A stretch of DNA of 64,000 nucleotides. Source: Oasisia sp. SBJ-2009. Lineage: Eukaryota > Annelida > Polychaeta > Sabellida > Siboglinidae. The translations under genes and the position numbers were made by a program. The notes under the pieces were generated by a model. The model worked only from the letters and a program-made list of their open reading frames with translations. It did no database searches and was not told where the DNA came from. The stretch spans positions 36,924,294-36,988,293 of the forward strand of contig OZ024856.1 of the NCBI GenBank assembly GCA_964017155.1, read 5' to 3'. Below are positions 47,905 to 59,310 of the stretch, piece after piece (position 1 is the stretch's first letter; every line of letters begins with the position of its first letter).

Positions 47905-50360
47905 TGTAACAATGGTGCTTCATCACCAGCCAGTGAGCCAGCTTAATGCTCACATTGAACTGCTCCACTGGTCCTTTCATCTCATCTCACAAGACTTCCT
48001 TGTACTCAGTCGGTACAAAACACTGCACACAAACAATGACATGTACTTGCACCTGTGGTTACTGAACATGATACTGGGGGTCAGGTTACTTTAGAAATTA
48101 ATTAATTTTACAGCTAAGAACACTTCTGTGACATGAAACATTTAACATGCTTTAAAATTATGTGCTTGTTTGAAATCTGTAATTTTTTAACATGAAATTA
48201 AATATCAAGCCATATAAAATCATTATTGATCCATATATGAAATATTACACAAAATCTGCTAATTTTGTTGGCAGTCTACCTCAATTCAAGAGTATATTGC
48301 CTTTGAATACAATCAAGTTAACATTCGATTGCCATTTGATTGAGACACACACAAAACTACACCTACAGTTGTATGCATTTAAAGCAAATCAATATTAAGT
48401 AAAGACAGGTTAAGGCTTTGGTGTACATAATTCCTTAAAAAATCTAAAACATCTGCAATGTATCCTGGAAATATATAAATTATATGGCTGATCTTTGCTG
48501 CTATTGAGACTCAGTTGACATTGAGCTGCCAATTTGTTGACATGGTCAGTCAGTACAGTTTTATGACCGTCCACTGGTCACTTTTCTGTGACCATCCCAA
48601 CAGCTCTGACTTTGACATCCCTGGAGATCCAGACACCTAACTGTGGCATGAAATGGAGGGTGGGTGGGATGGAGATAAGGATAAGAAGATCATATTTTAA
48701 TGGGACACTGATAAGGAATGATAACAGCAAGTAGGGACTTGTGTGTACAGTTGCTGCAGCCTGTTATTAGTCTTAAACAATTTGTATGTGACTGTTTTAT
48801 ACTGATGCTGTAAGAAGGTGCCTGGTTTTAGATGTTTAGAACCAGAAAGGTTCAGTTTCACAGCAGTCGCATGTAAGTCTAAGCTTACTCTTATTACACA
48901 ATGATCAAGTTCCGCGACATATTTGATCTTTTGACATTGCAATAAAAATGTAGATCGACATCAGCCCATGGTCTAGTAGAGAGATGGAATGGGGTGATGA
49001 CCTGGCAGTCAGTCTGACCTTACTGAAGTGCCACAAATGATGAAACAAGTGAATATTTGGAGTGAATTATGGGTGGGTATCAATAAAAAACATAAGTAGG
49101 TGACAGAAATGAAACTTGTGAAGAAAGTTAGAAAGTGGAGAGGTGTACAAAAGCAGCAAAGAGGGTAACAAGTTCTCAGGTGTGTGCTGTGGCTCAAAAT
49201 GGGGGTGTACAAAAATGTGGTGGCACAGCATGTTAAGCAAAAATGAAGTCATAATTGTCAGTGGTGGAATAGTCCTGCCCCTCCCCTCCCCTCCACCCAG
49301 TGCAAATATCACAGTGACTATAATACGTTTTATATTCAAACTTTGTATTTTTCTGAGAAAATACAAATTCACAACAACAACAAATTATTTTACAACATAC
49401 GAATATTTTCTGACACAAATAATTTTGACATGTGATCACACAAATCATCGCACACAGCTTGCCTAGTCACTACGTTTTCAGACCCCAAACATTACTATTT
49501 TTACACATGTTTTCGGACAGCTGATAATTTAATTATTTTAGATGTCTGAATGCAGTCAGACAGTGTGGTAACCCACAGAGTAGTTTGGGTTTGGGAAATG
49601 GAAGGGAAGAGACAGGCAGGCAGCCTGCGGTAGCTGTGGCAAGGAGATGTATCCCCTGCAGCTGTCACACTCCCTTCCCTCTCCCTCGGTGCAACCTGCT
49701 GGGCTGTCTGTCTCCAGGCCTATCTTGGGCTCAAACAAGACTTCCCTCTTTCTACCCTAGCCTCCACCCCATCCCCCATCCCCCAGGCACCATGCACCAT
49801 CCAGGTGTAGCACACACTTGGTGCCAACAGGTGAGGAGGAAACTGACATGTGTCCAAGAGAAACAGCACAACACCTTCCTGGTTGACAGGAAGGAAGAAA
49901 CAGAGGACGTATCTCATTAGACTTATAAAGTGCATGATACATACAGTCCATGCAACTGCTCAAGCTCCTTTACACTACTCCCTGGCAGATCCACTCAGTC
50001 AAACACCCATCTGAGCATGTTGTAGGTGTATATAGCGATAGTCAGGTTTCTGTGTGTATCGAGGTGAGGATGTCAGTCTTCTTTCCCTTTTTGCTTCCAT
50101 GGTGTACTAACTTATTTGAATTCCTAAATTTTATCATACAGTCATATTACCCAAATTGATATTTAATGAAACCCATAAACCTCACTCAAAATCCATGGAA
50201 CAAAATCACCAAATGAAATGTGACCAAAGATGGGAGATCTTTATAAAGAGAGAGGCAGGGAGATTGTTAAAAACTATCAAAACGCTGACAGGAACTAAGA
50301 GAAACATAATGTGCCACACAGTAGACACTGCTCCTGGCTAGTATTGAGAACAGTTGTTGT
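47905..50360. other. Intron sequence, no feature recognised
   Basis: Mixed sequence with several overlapping short open frames on both strands; none has a recognisable domain. Confidence 0.45.
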
Positions 50361-50369
50361 ACGGAGACC

Positions 50370-50462
50370 CCACTGAAGGCCTATTGAAGACACCACTGAA
50401 GGCCTATTGAAGACACCACTGAAGGCCTATTGAAGACACCACTGAAGGCCAATGAAGGCCAG
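50370..50462. repeat. 23-bp tandem repeat, 3 full copies and a partial
   Basis: Units containing ACTGAAGGCCTATTGAAG repeat with a 23-bp period. The final copy is altered and partly duplicated. Confidence 0.95.
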
Positions 50463-50469
50463 TGAAGAC

Positions 50470-52310
50470 CTGCTGTCTGCTCTGACATACGTCCATTAGC
50501 CAGATTCTGTTAGTTTTCCTGATTGAGTTTATTTAGCTGTGATGACTGCCAGGTGGGAGGAGGAGGGTTGTGTTGTGTGGAGGCGACTGAGGGATTGAGG
50601 AAGGAAGTGGGATCAGGACCAACATCACTGGGTGTGAAACACACCTTATGGAGACCATTGACCCAATTAGAATGAGTTATTCTTAAGAAATCAGATTTGG
50701 GTAATAAATGCAGGTGTCACAAAATGGAATAGGACTATTTAAATATAATAATGTTCTCATGGTGAGGCTGTTTTTATTGCAACATATGTACTTTTAAGGT
50801 CCAGAATACCAATAGAGATAGTTATAAAAAGGTCAGTTTGTACATAGTGCAGTGTACAGTCAATATGACTGCTTAGTGCTCATAGTGTTTTACTTCTTGG
50901 GAAGCATTCAGCCACACTGCATATACTGTACGAAGACTAACCACCACTGTCTATAGACAGGTACTCATCCATATAGCTAAATTAACTCAATCAATGTAGA
51001 GTGAAAGAACTTCCCTGTGGTTCAACATAACACTGCAGGATTCAGAGCCAGGGTGTTTGTTTGAGTCTGACATGTTGCCCACTGCACCAATTATGTGCTG
51101 GGCCAGTGGTAAGTATCAGTCCTCAATCGCCTTCTTGGAAGACAATCTCCAGAACACACACTATCTCCCTCCATCTCCCACCAACACCACCAGTCCAGTG
51201 TCCTCTTCCTACAAATCCAATCATTCCCCAGCAGATTACACATTAAAAGACTCAAATTTCATTAAGGGTAATTAGCATGATAAAAGAGGCTTAGATGAAA
51301 GGCAGTGTTGGCCACCCCAGGTGGACAGCTGTGGCGGTGGGATATGTTCTCCCGTAATAAGTATAATTATATCTTAATTGTGCCAAGGTTCAGTGGGAAA
51401 TAATAAGTATCTTGGATCCATTTTCCGTGATTTACAAGAGTTAATACTCGTCAGTACCTGGAATCAATTTGTCGGGCATCCTGTCCTAGATGTGGGTCAA
51501 GACATTTCGTACATTTGTAGACTGTAATACTGACATTCTTTTAATTTGTAGTGAACATTAAGTAACACAATTAGTAGACACCTGGTCTGTATCTAGATAA
51601 TGTTATCCACAGTGCCATAAGGTTCTTCTTTTGTTGAAATATAGGTGAATAATATAAATTTTAAAATATTTTGTGTGTTATCAAGACGTGATTTGTTCCA
51701 ATGGAGATAATTATCATATTCCTGGATGTTTGTGGAATACATTAAAAAGAAACTAATTTTAAAATATAAACATTTGTGTATACATACTTATAAACTACAT
51801 GAAATGAAACAACTAAACAAAGAGTAGAACTCTGTGAGTTATGCTGCTGTAGAGGCGCCACCTGACACTGAAGAATGACAGGTCTGCCTGGTTCAAGAGC
51901 TCATGCATTTGTATTAATTTCATCATGTCCATTTAGAGCCTGCCCTGCCTGCCTGGCATTCAGTTGTTCCCAGCCAGTCTGTGCAGCTGGGCCAATCTTT
52001 TTGAGCAGCTGTCAACTGATGCAGTCTCCACACAGTCAGCACAGCTCATACTTCCTTCTCGCTCAGGGTCATTGTTCGACCTTCACAAAGATGAATCAGC
52101 CGATGAGTCTGAGCTGTCAAAGTGAGATTAATAGTTTCATAAAGACTGCATAATTAATTGTGCAAGAGTTAAATACAGCCTGGTCTGATTGGTGTCTGCT
52201 TTTTAGGTGATGATATTGAACAATTTGAATGGATTTATTCAACAAATATGCTAATACATAGTGACATGTGCTTCAAGAATGATGACACATTCAATTAAGC
52301 AAATAATATT
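50470..52310. other. Intron sequence, little recognised
   Basis: No gene was recognised. A consensus donor GTAAGTAT near 51109 follows a 70-bp open stretch, but the region around 51058 also resembles a tRNA-type B box (GTTTGAGTCT), so a SINE fragment is as likely as an exon. Confidence 0.4.
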
Positions 52311-52314
52311 AAAC

Positions 52315-52440
52315 CATCATTAAATTTAATTAACGTTTATGCCAATTTTAAAGTAATTTTCAATTGGATGTGTGCAAAGGTAAACCAATCATTAAATTTA
52401 ATTAATATTTATACCAATTTTAATGCAATTTTTAACTGAA
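52315..52440. repeat. Tandem duplication of an AT-rich unit
   Basis: A unit of about 65-70 bp, starting AAACCA-TCATTAAATTTAA and containing a TTTATNCCAATTTTAA-type segment, occurs twice in direct orientation with moderate divergence. Confidence 0.75.
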
Positions 52441-52637
52441 GAAGTTTGACATGGTTGAAGTTACACATCTCTTTAGGATAATAACACTTTTTATGTTAGA
52501 TCGGATAAATAAGTCTTCAAAACTTCATTCAGTTGATGCTTTGAGCAGAGATAACAATTACAACGATACAATCAAACAGTGTTTCTATGACGTGCAACAA
52601 TACATGAAGTTGATACACCTGTGGATGTGTATCACAC

Positions 52638-53339
52638 GAAGGTAGGACAAAACCCCCTCGGACAAAACCCCCTCGGACAAGACCCCCTCCATACATAACT
52701 CCATCAAGACATAAGCTCCTTCCGGACAAAACCCCCTCGGACAAAACCCCCTCATCATAGATACTAGCCTCAAGAATTATCAAAAGAAGTAAACTTAGCT
52801 TGGCTGTTTAGTTGTGCATACTATATATAATATAGCGGATTGGTGGTGCTGAACAACAATCTTCTCTTCTCCTGGAATTTTACCTTAACTTAATAATTGT
52901 ATAAATATATTTTTTAAACAAAATTGGATGCATTCAATTGTAATTATAATTTTAAATGATATATTAGTCCTCTTATAATGTTTGTCTACTAATTTAAATT
53001 ATATTTTTAGAAGATAATATATATATATATATATATATATAAGGACATTATATATATATATATATTTATTTATTTATTAACTAGTTTACACCACAATTAT
53101 TGTTAAATAGATAATCTATTATTTTCATTTTGTCTTTATTTATTATATTAAAATATTTTTTTCATTTTAAAGAACAAATTATGTACAATATGTATATCTT
53201 ATATCTATAGCTTATATTTATTTGCCATATTTCATTTTATATGAGTCAATGCAAGACTACATTCCAATTCATCATGTAATGCACGTTGAATATGGCAATA
53301 AAGCTTTATTATTATTATATATATATATATATATATATA

Positions 53340-53375
<36 letters not shown>

Positions 53376-53637
53376 GGTATGTAAAAAATGTAAATACATA
53401 CCAAATATTTTATAATTATTAGCATAATAAAGGTGCTATTCAAGCAAGTTACCCTCTGTCTAGTATCATTGATGAGGGGGTTTTGTCCGGAAATGGATTG
53501 TCTAGAAGGAATTATGTATGGAGGGGGTTTTGTCCAAGAGGGTTTTGTCCAGAAATGGCTTATGTCTAGAGGGAGTTATGTATGGATGGGGTTTTGTCCG
53601 AGGGGGTTTTGTCCGGAGGGGGTTTTGTCCGCGCACC
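52638..53637. mobile_element. 1000-bp foldback transposon with 9-bp TSD, MULE-like
   Basis: Flanked by the 9-bp direct repeat GTATCACAC (52629-52637 and 53638-53646). Both ends consist of tandem GGACAAAACCCCCTC units in opposite orientation: left to about 52752, right from about 53472. They are interspersed with a matching CATACATAACTCC-type segment. The core is extremely AT-rich with several (TA)n runs (53018-53065, 53318-53371). There is no transposase, so the copy is non-autonomous. The 9-bp duplication and tandem-repeat ends suggest the Mutator (MULE) superfamily, but other foldback types remain possible. Confidence 0.7.
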
Positions 53638-53659
53638 GTATCACACTTGATACAATCCC

Positions 53660-56385
53660 ACACTCTGAATATGTCTTCCTCACTGGAGGTGGCCTTCTCA
53701 GATTACCCTTATAAGTAATTACCCCAGGACAAAACACCCTAAATGTGTTACAAATCCTGCAGTTCTTTCATCACCCCTGTTACTCCCTCCCACTATGCAA
53801 AACCACTTGTAGATAAGCACGTATTTATAACAAGATTATCTCTGGGTAGATGTGGTGATTACACATGAGAACTATCCTTTGATCTTAGTTAAATTACTTG
53901 TGTACTGGGCTGGGTACTTCACACTGGGGGGTTGATTTGTTTCTGATAAGGATTGTGGAAGTCTTATCAAGTGGTATCTACCCTGAGTATTCTCTGAGAC
54001 TTGAGATTGTGCGTCCTTTGATGTAGAACAGCTTACCTCTCTGTGAATGTCATCACTAATGCCTCTTGTGTAGCAACAAGAGTTTTGATGTTTTATTTAT
54101 ATAGCTACAGATAGGGTCTTGTAGATTGAACATACTTCTGGAATGTGTACTGCATTTTGTTTTATTCTGCTGTAGGGGATAAACTTTCTACTTTGTTATC
54201 CATACATGGTCATTTTTACAATGGTTGAATTTATCAGTCAGTCAGGACCTTGCATTGATTCTTCTGTTACATAGATAATCAATCAATCAATCAAGCAATA
54301 TGTTGAATTGATGTTTTTTTTATCAGCAGTATCACATAATGGTCCATATACTGAAAGTATACTATATAAACCTTATTACAAACAGAAGATTATGAAGGCA
54401 AAAAATATAAAAGTAAAAAAATACATTTATTACAAATGCTGTAAAGTAACCAAGCAGTAAGACTGCAATGTTCTTCTTAGCACAGAGTTCTGTGGAATTA
54501 ACTTCTCCATTTCTGCTTGCATCAATAGCTCCAGAAGACAACATCTACAACAGTTTCAATTGTGGCGGAACTATAGAAAAATAAATAAATGTTAGTATTC
54601 ATCAGAAGAAAAGGTTCAATCAGATATATTCTGTTAACAGAATGAGTGGTTTCACTAACAATCTATCTGGTAATTTGTTGGAATCACATATCAATAGTTC
54701 AAAACACGTATGAGTTTCATAAGATTTTGAGATTGATATTTTATTCTGATATAATGCTGACTACTGGTTGGTTAAGTAACAATTAGCAGATAACAGTTAC
54801 ATACCCCCCACTGTGTTCGCCTGACTCAACATAATCGGGTCTGTTCCGCACGTCAACGACAAATTGATATATTCCTTTATAGTGTTCACATTCATGTATT
54901 TATCATGCGTGGATTAATACATGAATGAAACGCACGCAACAGGATGTCACGCCAGACACAAGAATCAGAATAACTCCACACCTCAACTACATCAAAAGAA
55001 TCATAATTGTTACTCATACATATAGAAGCCATAATCAATAGACAATCAATACGTTGTGTGGTGTATTCCATAAGCAATTATGACAGTGTAGATTGATGTG
55101 CCTGTGACTCAGGTAGGACTCAGCTGTGTGACAGAGGCAGCTGGTTGTGAAGTTAGGCCAGTATCAGCCATGGGGTTCCTCATCAAAGCTTCCTCTTCTC
55201 AGGTGTCTTCAATATCACACCAGTCATTAGCCTGAGTGTGTCATCAGACACAATGACAGCTCCCATTGCAGCTTGTTAGGGACCTCTGAAGCCCAATTGA
55301 AGATACCAGGTTGATTAGTGTTTATTATGCTACTGAACAGGTCTGTGGTTGGGAGCTATGTTCAGGCATTCATTTGTTATAATACATGCAAGGACACATA
55401 ATGATACATGCTTTGTGGGGGATATTTTTAACAGAAGAATTCCTGTGGTTGTGCTAAATTGCCTGACAACGGTCTTTGTACAGACCATTGTGTAGACAGA
55501 CATTCACAGAGATCTGTGCCAGGATTCTGTAAAGTAATAAATCAGAACTGCACAACGTACACACATTTTCATACATCACAATATTATCAGAATAGATAGA
55601 TCACATATAGGAATGTTCAGAAAAATAACCTGATAGTTTAGTATGAAATTGGTTAAAACACTTATTTGATGCAAATCTGCAATTTTCATACCCAGTGTCC
55701 AGATATTTCAACTATGTACACATGGGTCTCTCTCTGTGTTTGGCTTGATGTATCTATGTACATTGTATGTATTTATTAAAGAGATAAAAGTATGAATCAT
55801 AGTTTAAAAAGACTCTTGTGAAAATACATGTAATGATAGTGTTAATATTGATTCACAAAAACGCATGTATAATGATATTGGTTAAACTTAATGGTTCTTG
55901 ATCTTCAAAGTTTGTCATGTTCGAATGACAGCCGCAGAAATTTCATAGTGTAATCAGATATGCCATTAATATCCATAACCTAATGGAATTTAGTATCTTT
56001 TTTAAGGCGTATCAAATGCAGCAATATTAATAATTGACAATGAAGCGTATCAGTTTCCACCCATGGGTCGTCACATCCAAGTTCAAAACATTTACCTCAA
56101 AACAGGGATGAATGTTTAATGGCTGTTGATTCCTCCCAGAGATAATTGCCAGGTCCCTGGAGGTAGCCATGTCCATGTTCAGTACCTCTAATCTACCCAG
56201 CCAGGCAAGAGGTGTCCAGGACCTGGCAAACACATCACATATGGTGTGGATTAACACAGGGATTAGTCGTGCTAATTGTTAATAGAGTCATTACCTTTAC
56301 CAGAATGGATTCAGTGGCCACTGATGGTTACTGTTGGAGACAGCCTGTCTGGGTTTTAATCCCTTTTCCAGGCGGGAACTGATGA
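53660..56385. other. Intron sequence, little recognised
   Basis: No gene was recognised. The only simple pattern noted is an AATC repeat near 54281-54296. Confidence 0.45.
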
Positions 56386-56389
56386 CTAG

Positions 56390-56912
56390 GGAAGATGTGG
56401 CGCCAGGAATAGACCTGGGGAGTATGGGAGGTGGGGATAGAGGGAAGGGGAGACAGGGAGGAGGGGAGGGTGTTTATTTATGTGCACACACCAAAGGGGT
56501 GATGGGTGTCAGACACAGCTGTCTCAGGTGTTTGGTTGGAGAGAGGGAGGGAGAATGGGGAAAAGGTGTGGGGAGGGAGAAAGGAGCGGGGTGAAAATGG
56601 AGTAGGGTGGAGACATGTAACGAGGGAGGGCAGAGAAGGGGTGGATTGGGGGCAGAGAGTGGGGTGGAGGCAGAATGAGATGAAGGGAGATGGGTTTTGG
56701 GATAGTTGGGAACTGGAAAGGAGAACTGGACAGAAGGAGAGTAGGGGGGAGAACAAGAAAGAGGAAGAGCAGGAGGCAGGGAGAGCAGGAGCCAGGGAGA
56801 GCAGGAGGCAGGGAGAGCAGGAGGCAGGGAGAGCAGGAGCCAGGGAGAGCAGGAGGCAGGGAGAGCAGGAGGCAGGGAGAGCAGGAGCCAGGGAGAGCAG
56901 GAGGCAGGGAGG
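56390..56912. repeat. Purine-rich tract with a 16-bp minisatellite
   Basis: About 520 bp in which the plus strand is mostly G and A. Its end, 56767-56910, is nine exact-length 16-bp units (GAGCAGGAGGCAGGGA with a GGAGCC variant). Because 16 is not a multiple of three, all three frames stay open in repeat form. The 137-159 codon frames on both strands are artefacts. Confidence 0.9.
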
Positions 56913-56967
56913 TCCATGATAACCCCCCTTGCAGCAGTAAGCACCCTGCACATTGTATTTAATGCAA

Positions 56968-57300
56968 TATTCTTCTTCTTCTTCCTGTGGTTAGCTCATC
57001 ACTCTGTGTTAGCCACATGTTTGTGACTAGAGTATTGTCGAGCTTGGTTTCAGAGTTGTCCTTCTCTAGAATTAGTGAGTCCACTACAGGTTACACATTT
57101 ACCCCCTGTGTGGGATCTTTTACTTCCCCTGGCATAGACACCAGATAGAAGGGACCACTGGCTTTTAGTGTCGGTTCCGAAAGACACAGGCAATGTGGGT
57201 GAACGAATTTGCCTAAGTTTCGAAACGGCGGTAGGTGGGATTGAACCACTGTCCCCTCGATTGACAGTCTGGCGCTCTACCACGCGACCACCGCTCCCCA
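56968..57300 (-). mobile_element. tRNA-derived SINE, family B, apparently near full length
   Basis: On the minus strand a tRNA-like head starts at about 57300 with an A box (TGGTAGAGCGC, complement of 57272-57282) and a B box (GGTTCAATCCC, complement of 57237-57247). A 180-bp body follows, including GGGGAAGTAAAAGATCCCAC, and the element ends in a (GAA)n tail at 56985-56970. The open 91-codon frame through it is an artefact of low divergence. It is unrelated in body to family A. Confidence 0.8.
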
Positions 57301-57428
57301 ATCCTTTCTTCAAGTCAGATTTCAATACTTGAATACCTGAACTTGGCTATGGATTGTACACTAAGATGTAAACATTGTGAGGTGATAAGAACTTACCTTA
57401 GTGTGACTAAGTGTTTCCTCTGAAGCCC

Positions 57429-57490
57429 TGACTGCTGACAGCAGTAATACATGTGTGACTGCTGACAGCAGTAATACATGTGTGACTGCT
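57429..57490. repeat. 27-bp tandem repeat, 2.3 copies
   Basis: Two identical 27-bp units containing GCTGACAGCAGTAATACATG, plus the start of a third. A sequence resembling the family A SINE tail (ATAAGAACTTACCTTA) lies just before it at 57384-57400. Confidence 0.9.
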
Positions 57491-58980
57491 GGCTCAGTGG
57501 GAACTCATGCAGTCTCATTGATTGAGGTATGGGTGCTCACTATGGCACCCTCACTATTTAACAGCACATTCCAGTTTCAACATGAAATGAACATTTGCAG
57601 AAACAGTTCTCAAAATAACTGAAACTGTCCTCACTAATAATTTTGCACAGCGACATAAGCAGTACAATATTTGACTGGGAATTCGTTATGCACATTTGTA
57701 AGGTTTTAGGTTCGACATGACATATAGATGAAAGGCTAAATTCATAATTGCAATGTTTTAATATTTATGGAATCTCTAAATTATGTAGATAAAAATAGTG
57801 TGGTCCAAAGACAGGGCCAGAGATCATGGTGAGTTATTATATTTAAGCACGCAGTTTGTAATGATGAGTTCATTTCTAGCCAGTCATAATTATTCAGTCA
57901 GGATGAGTTGTAATTGTTGTGTTGGTTGTGATTGATGACACAAAGGTGACAGTAATTAACCCTTTGTCTCCTCCATTGATTGCACTTTCCACTCAAAATT
58001 GACACTGATGCTTTCAGTAATTAGCAATCTGATGTCATGTGTTTGTGCTTTGGTTGCCTAATACCTGTACGATTGCATCATTACTTGTATTCATGTTTGC
58101 ACACAATTGTAGACATTATTGCTTCTGCTTACAACATCAAATAGTTTTTAGAATTACCTGTTTGTAAGAGTAATTGTGCTTACAGATTAGACTTTGTCAA
58201 CATTACAAAGATTTATTTCTACTTACACCTTCAGAAGTATTTGTTCGTCTAACTATCAGACTGACCAAAGGAGTTGAGCCATGGAAGTGATATGGTGCAT
58301 TTTGGATGATGCTGGTGGCTTGCAGCCAAGCACTCGACTAGAGGCAGAGGAATAGTGCATTCTTGGTGCTCTACGTGAATCACCAGAACTGCCTTCTGCC
58401 TCAGCTGTTAGGTGATAGACTAGTGGAGAGATGTAATTCAGTGACAAGGAGGCATAGAGACGTGGTTAGTTATACGTCAAGACAACATTGATGTTGACAC
58501 TCAAGCTAACCATTCAGCCACTGAGTAAAACATAAGAAGTTTTTATTAACATAAATAAGGTTTTTATTTGACTGAAAAAATAAACACTTTAGAGACAGTC
58601 CAAGGGATCAAAAGTGAGCTCTTGCTGGTAGTAAAAGTACAAGACGCGACACGCATAATTGATCATGAACAAAGTACCCAGGTAGTCTTGTCTCTCACAT
58701 GAAAAAATAGTCGGAGACTTCTTTGGTCTATACTCACATTACACAATGTTTACACTTTCTAGCTGAAGGAAAAACAGACAACTTAGTTTAATATTCAGTG
58801 GTCCCATTGATCGATTCCCAACACGTTTTTGTGATCTCTAGTGATAGATATTCTAACACCCAGACCCCCAGCGGTCTTCCTCCCAAACGGCATTAATAAA
58901 TACACGTAGTTGCTACTAAACACATACATATTAATAAAACACTGTCTTTCGCTGTCATTGCCCATTGTTGGAATCACAAT
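57491..58980. other. Intron sequence, no feature recognised
   Basis: AT-rich sequence with short open frames of random composition. No repeat or motif cluster was seen. Confidence 0.45.
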
Positions 58981-58990
58981 CCACTGGTCT

Positions 58991-59310
58991 CACCACTTAT
59001 GCAAATGAGCCGCCACTTATGCAAATGAGTCTGGACATATGCAGATGAGCTGGTGAGCTGGTGGAGCCGCCATGAGCCAGACTTGGTGGCGCCAGTGGCT
59101 CATGCATTATGCATGTGTGAAGGATGCAGGTTGCGGAGGTCTTGTAACACTGTCTCTTTTGCGATATTATAAAAGCCCTTGCGGACGTTTTATTACAAGA
59201 ACAACTCACGCTAACGCACCGCATTAACACTACATTACGGGCACATGTTCGAGTCGATGACTGCGAACGGAAGTTATAGATGAGGCGGAAATAAATCTTA
59301 AGCAATGGAT
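58991..59310. promoter_or_regulatory. POU octamer array and CpG-richer block, candidate enhancer
   Basis: Three 20-bp units each carry an octamer: ATGCAAAT at 58999-59006 and 59019-59026, and ATGCAGAT at 59039-59046. The exact 20-bp spacing is about two helical turns, placing the sites on one DNA face. At 59102-59114 lies ATGCAT-T-ATGCAT, a palindrome of the MORE+1 type bound by POU-factor dimers. A CpG-richer unique segment follows to 59310. This fits a POU-driven enhancer in a neuronal gene, but occupancy cannot be seen from sequence. Confidence 0.45.

Noticed and set aside
51036..51108. Exon ending at the consensus donor GTAAGTAT
   Set aside because: The acceptor is poor and the segment resembles a tRNA-type B box from a SINE; no homology to TRIM9.
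56474..56953. 137-159 codon frames on both strands
   Set aside because: All arise from the 16-bp minisatellite, which stays open in every frame.
57050..57325. 91-codon minus-strand frame
   Set aside because: It reads through the tRNA-like head and body of SINE family B, including the A and B boxes, so it is not a protein gene.
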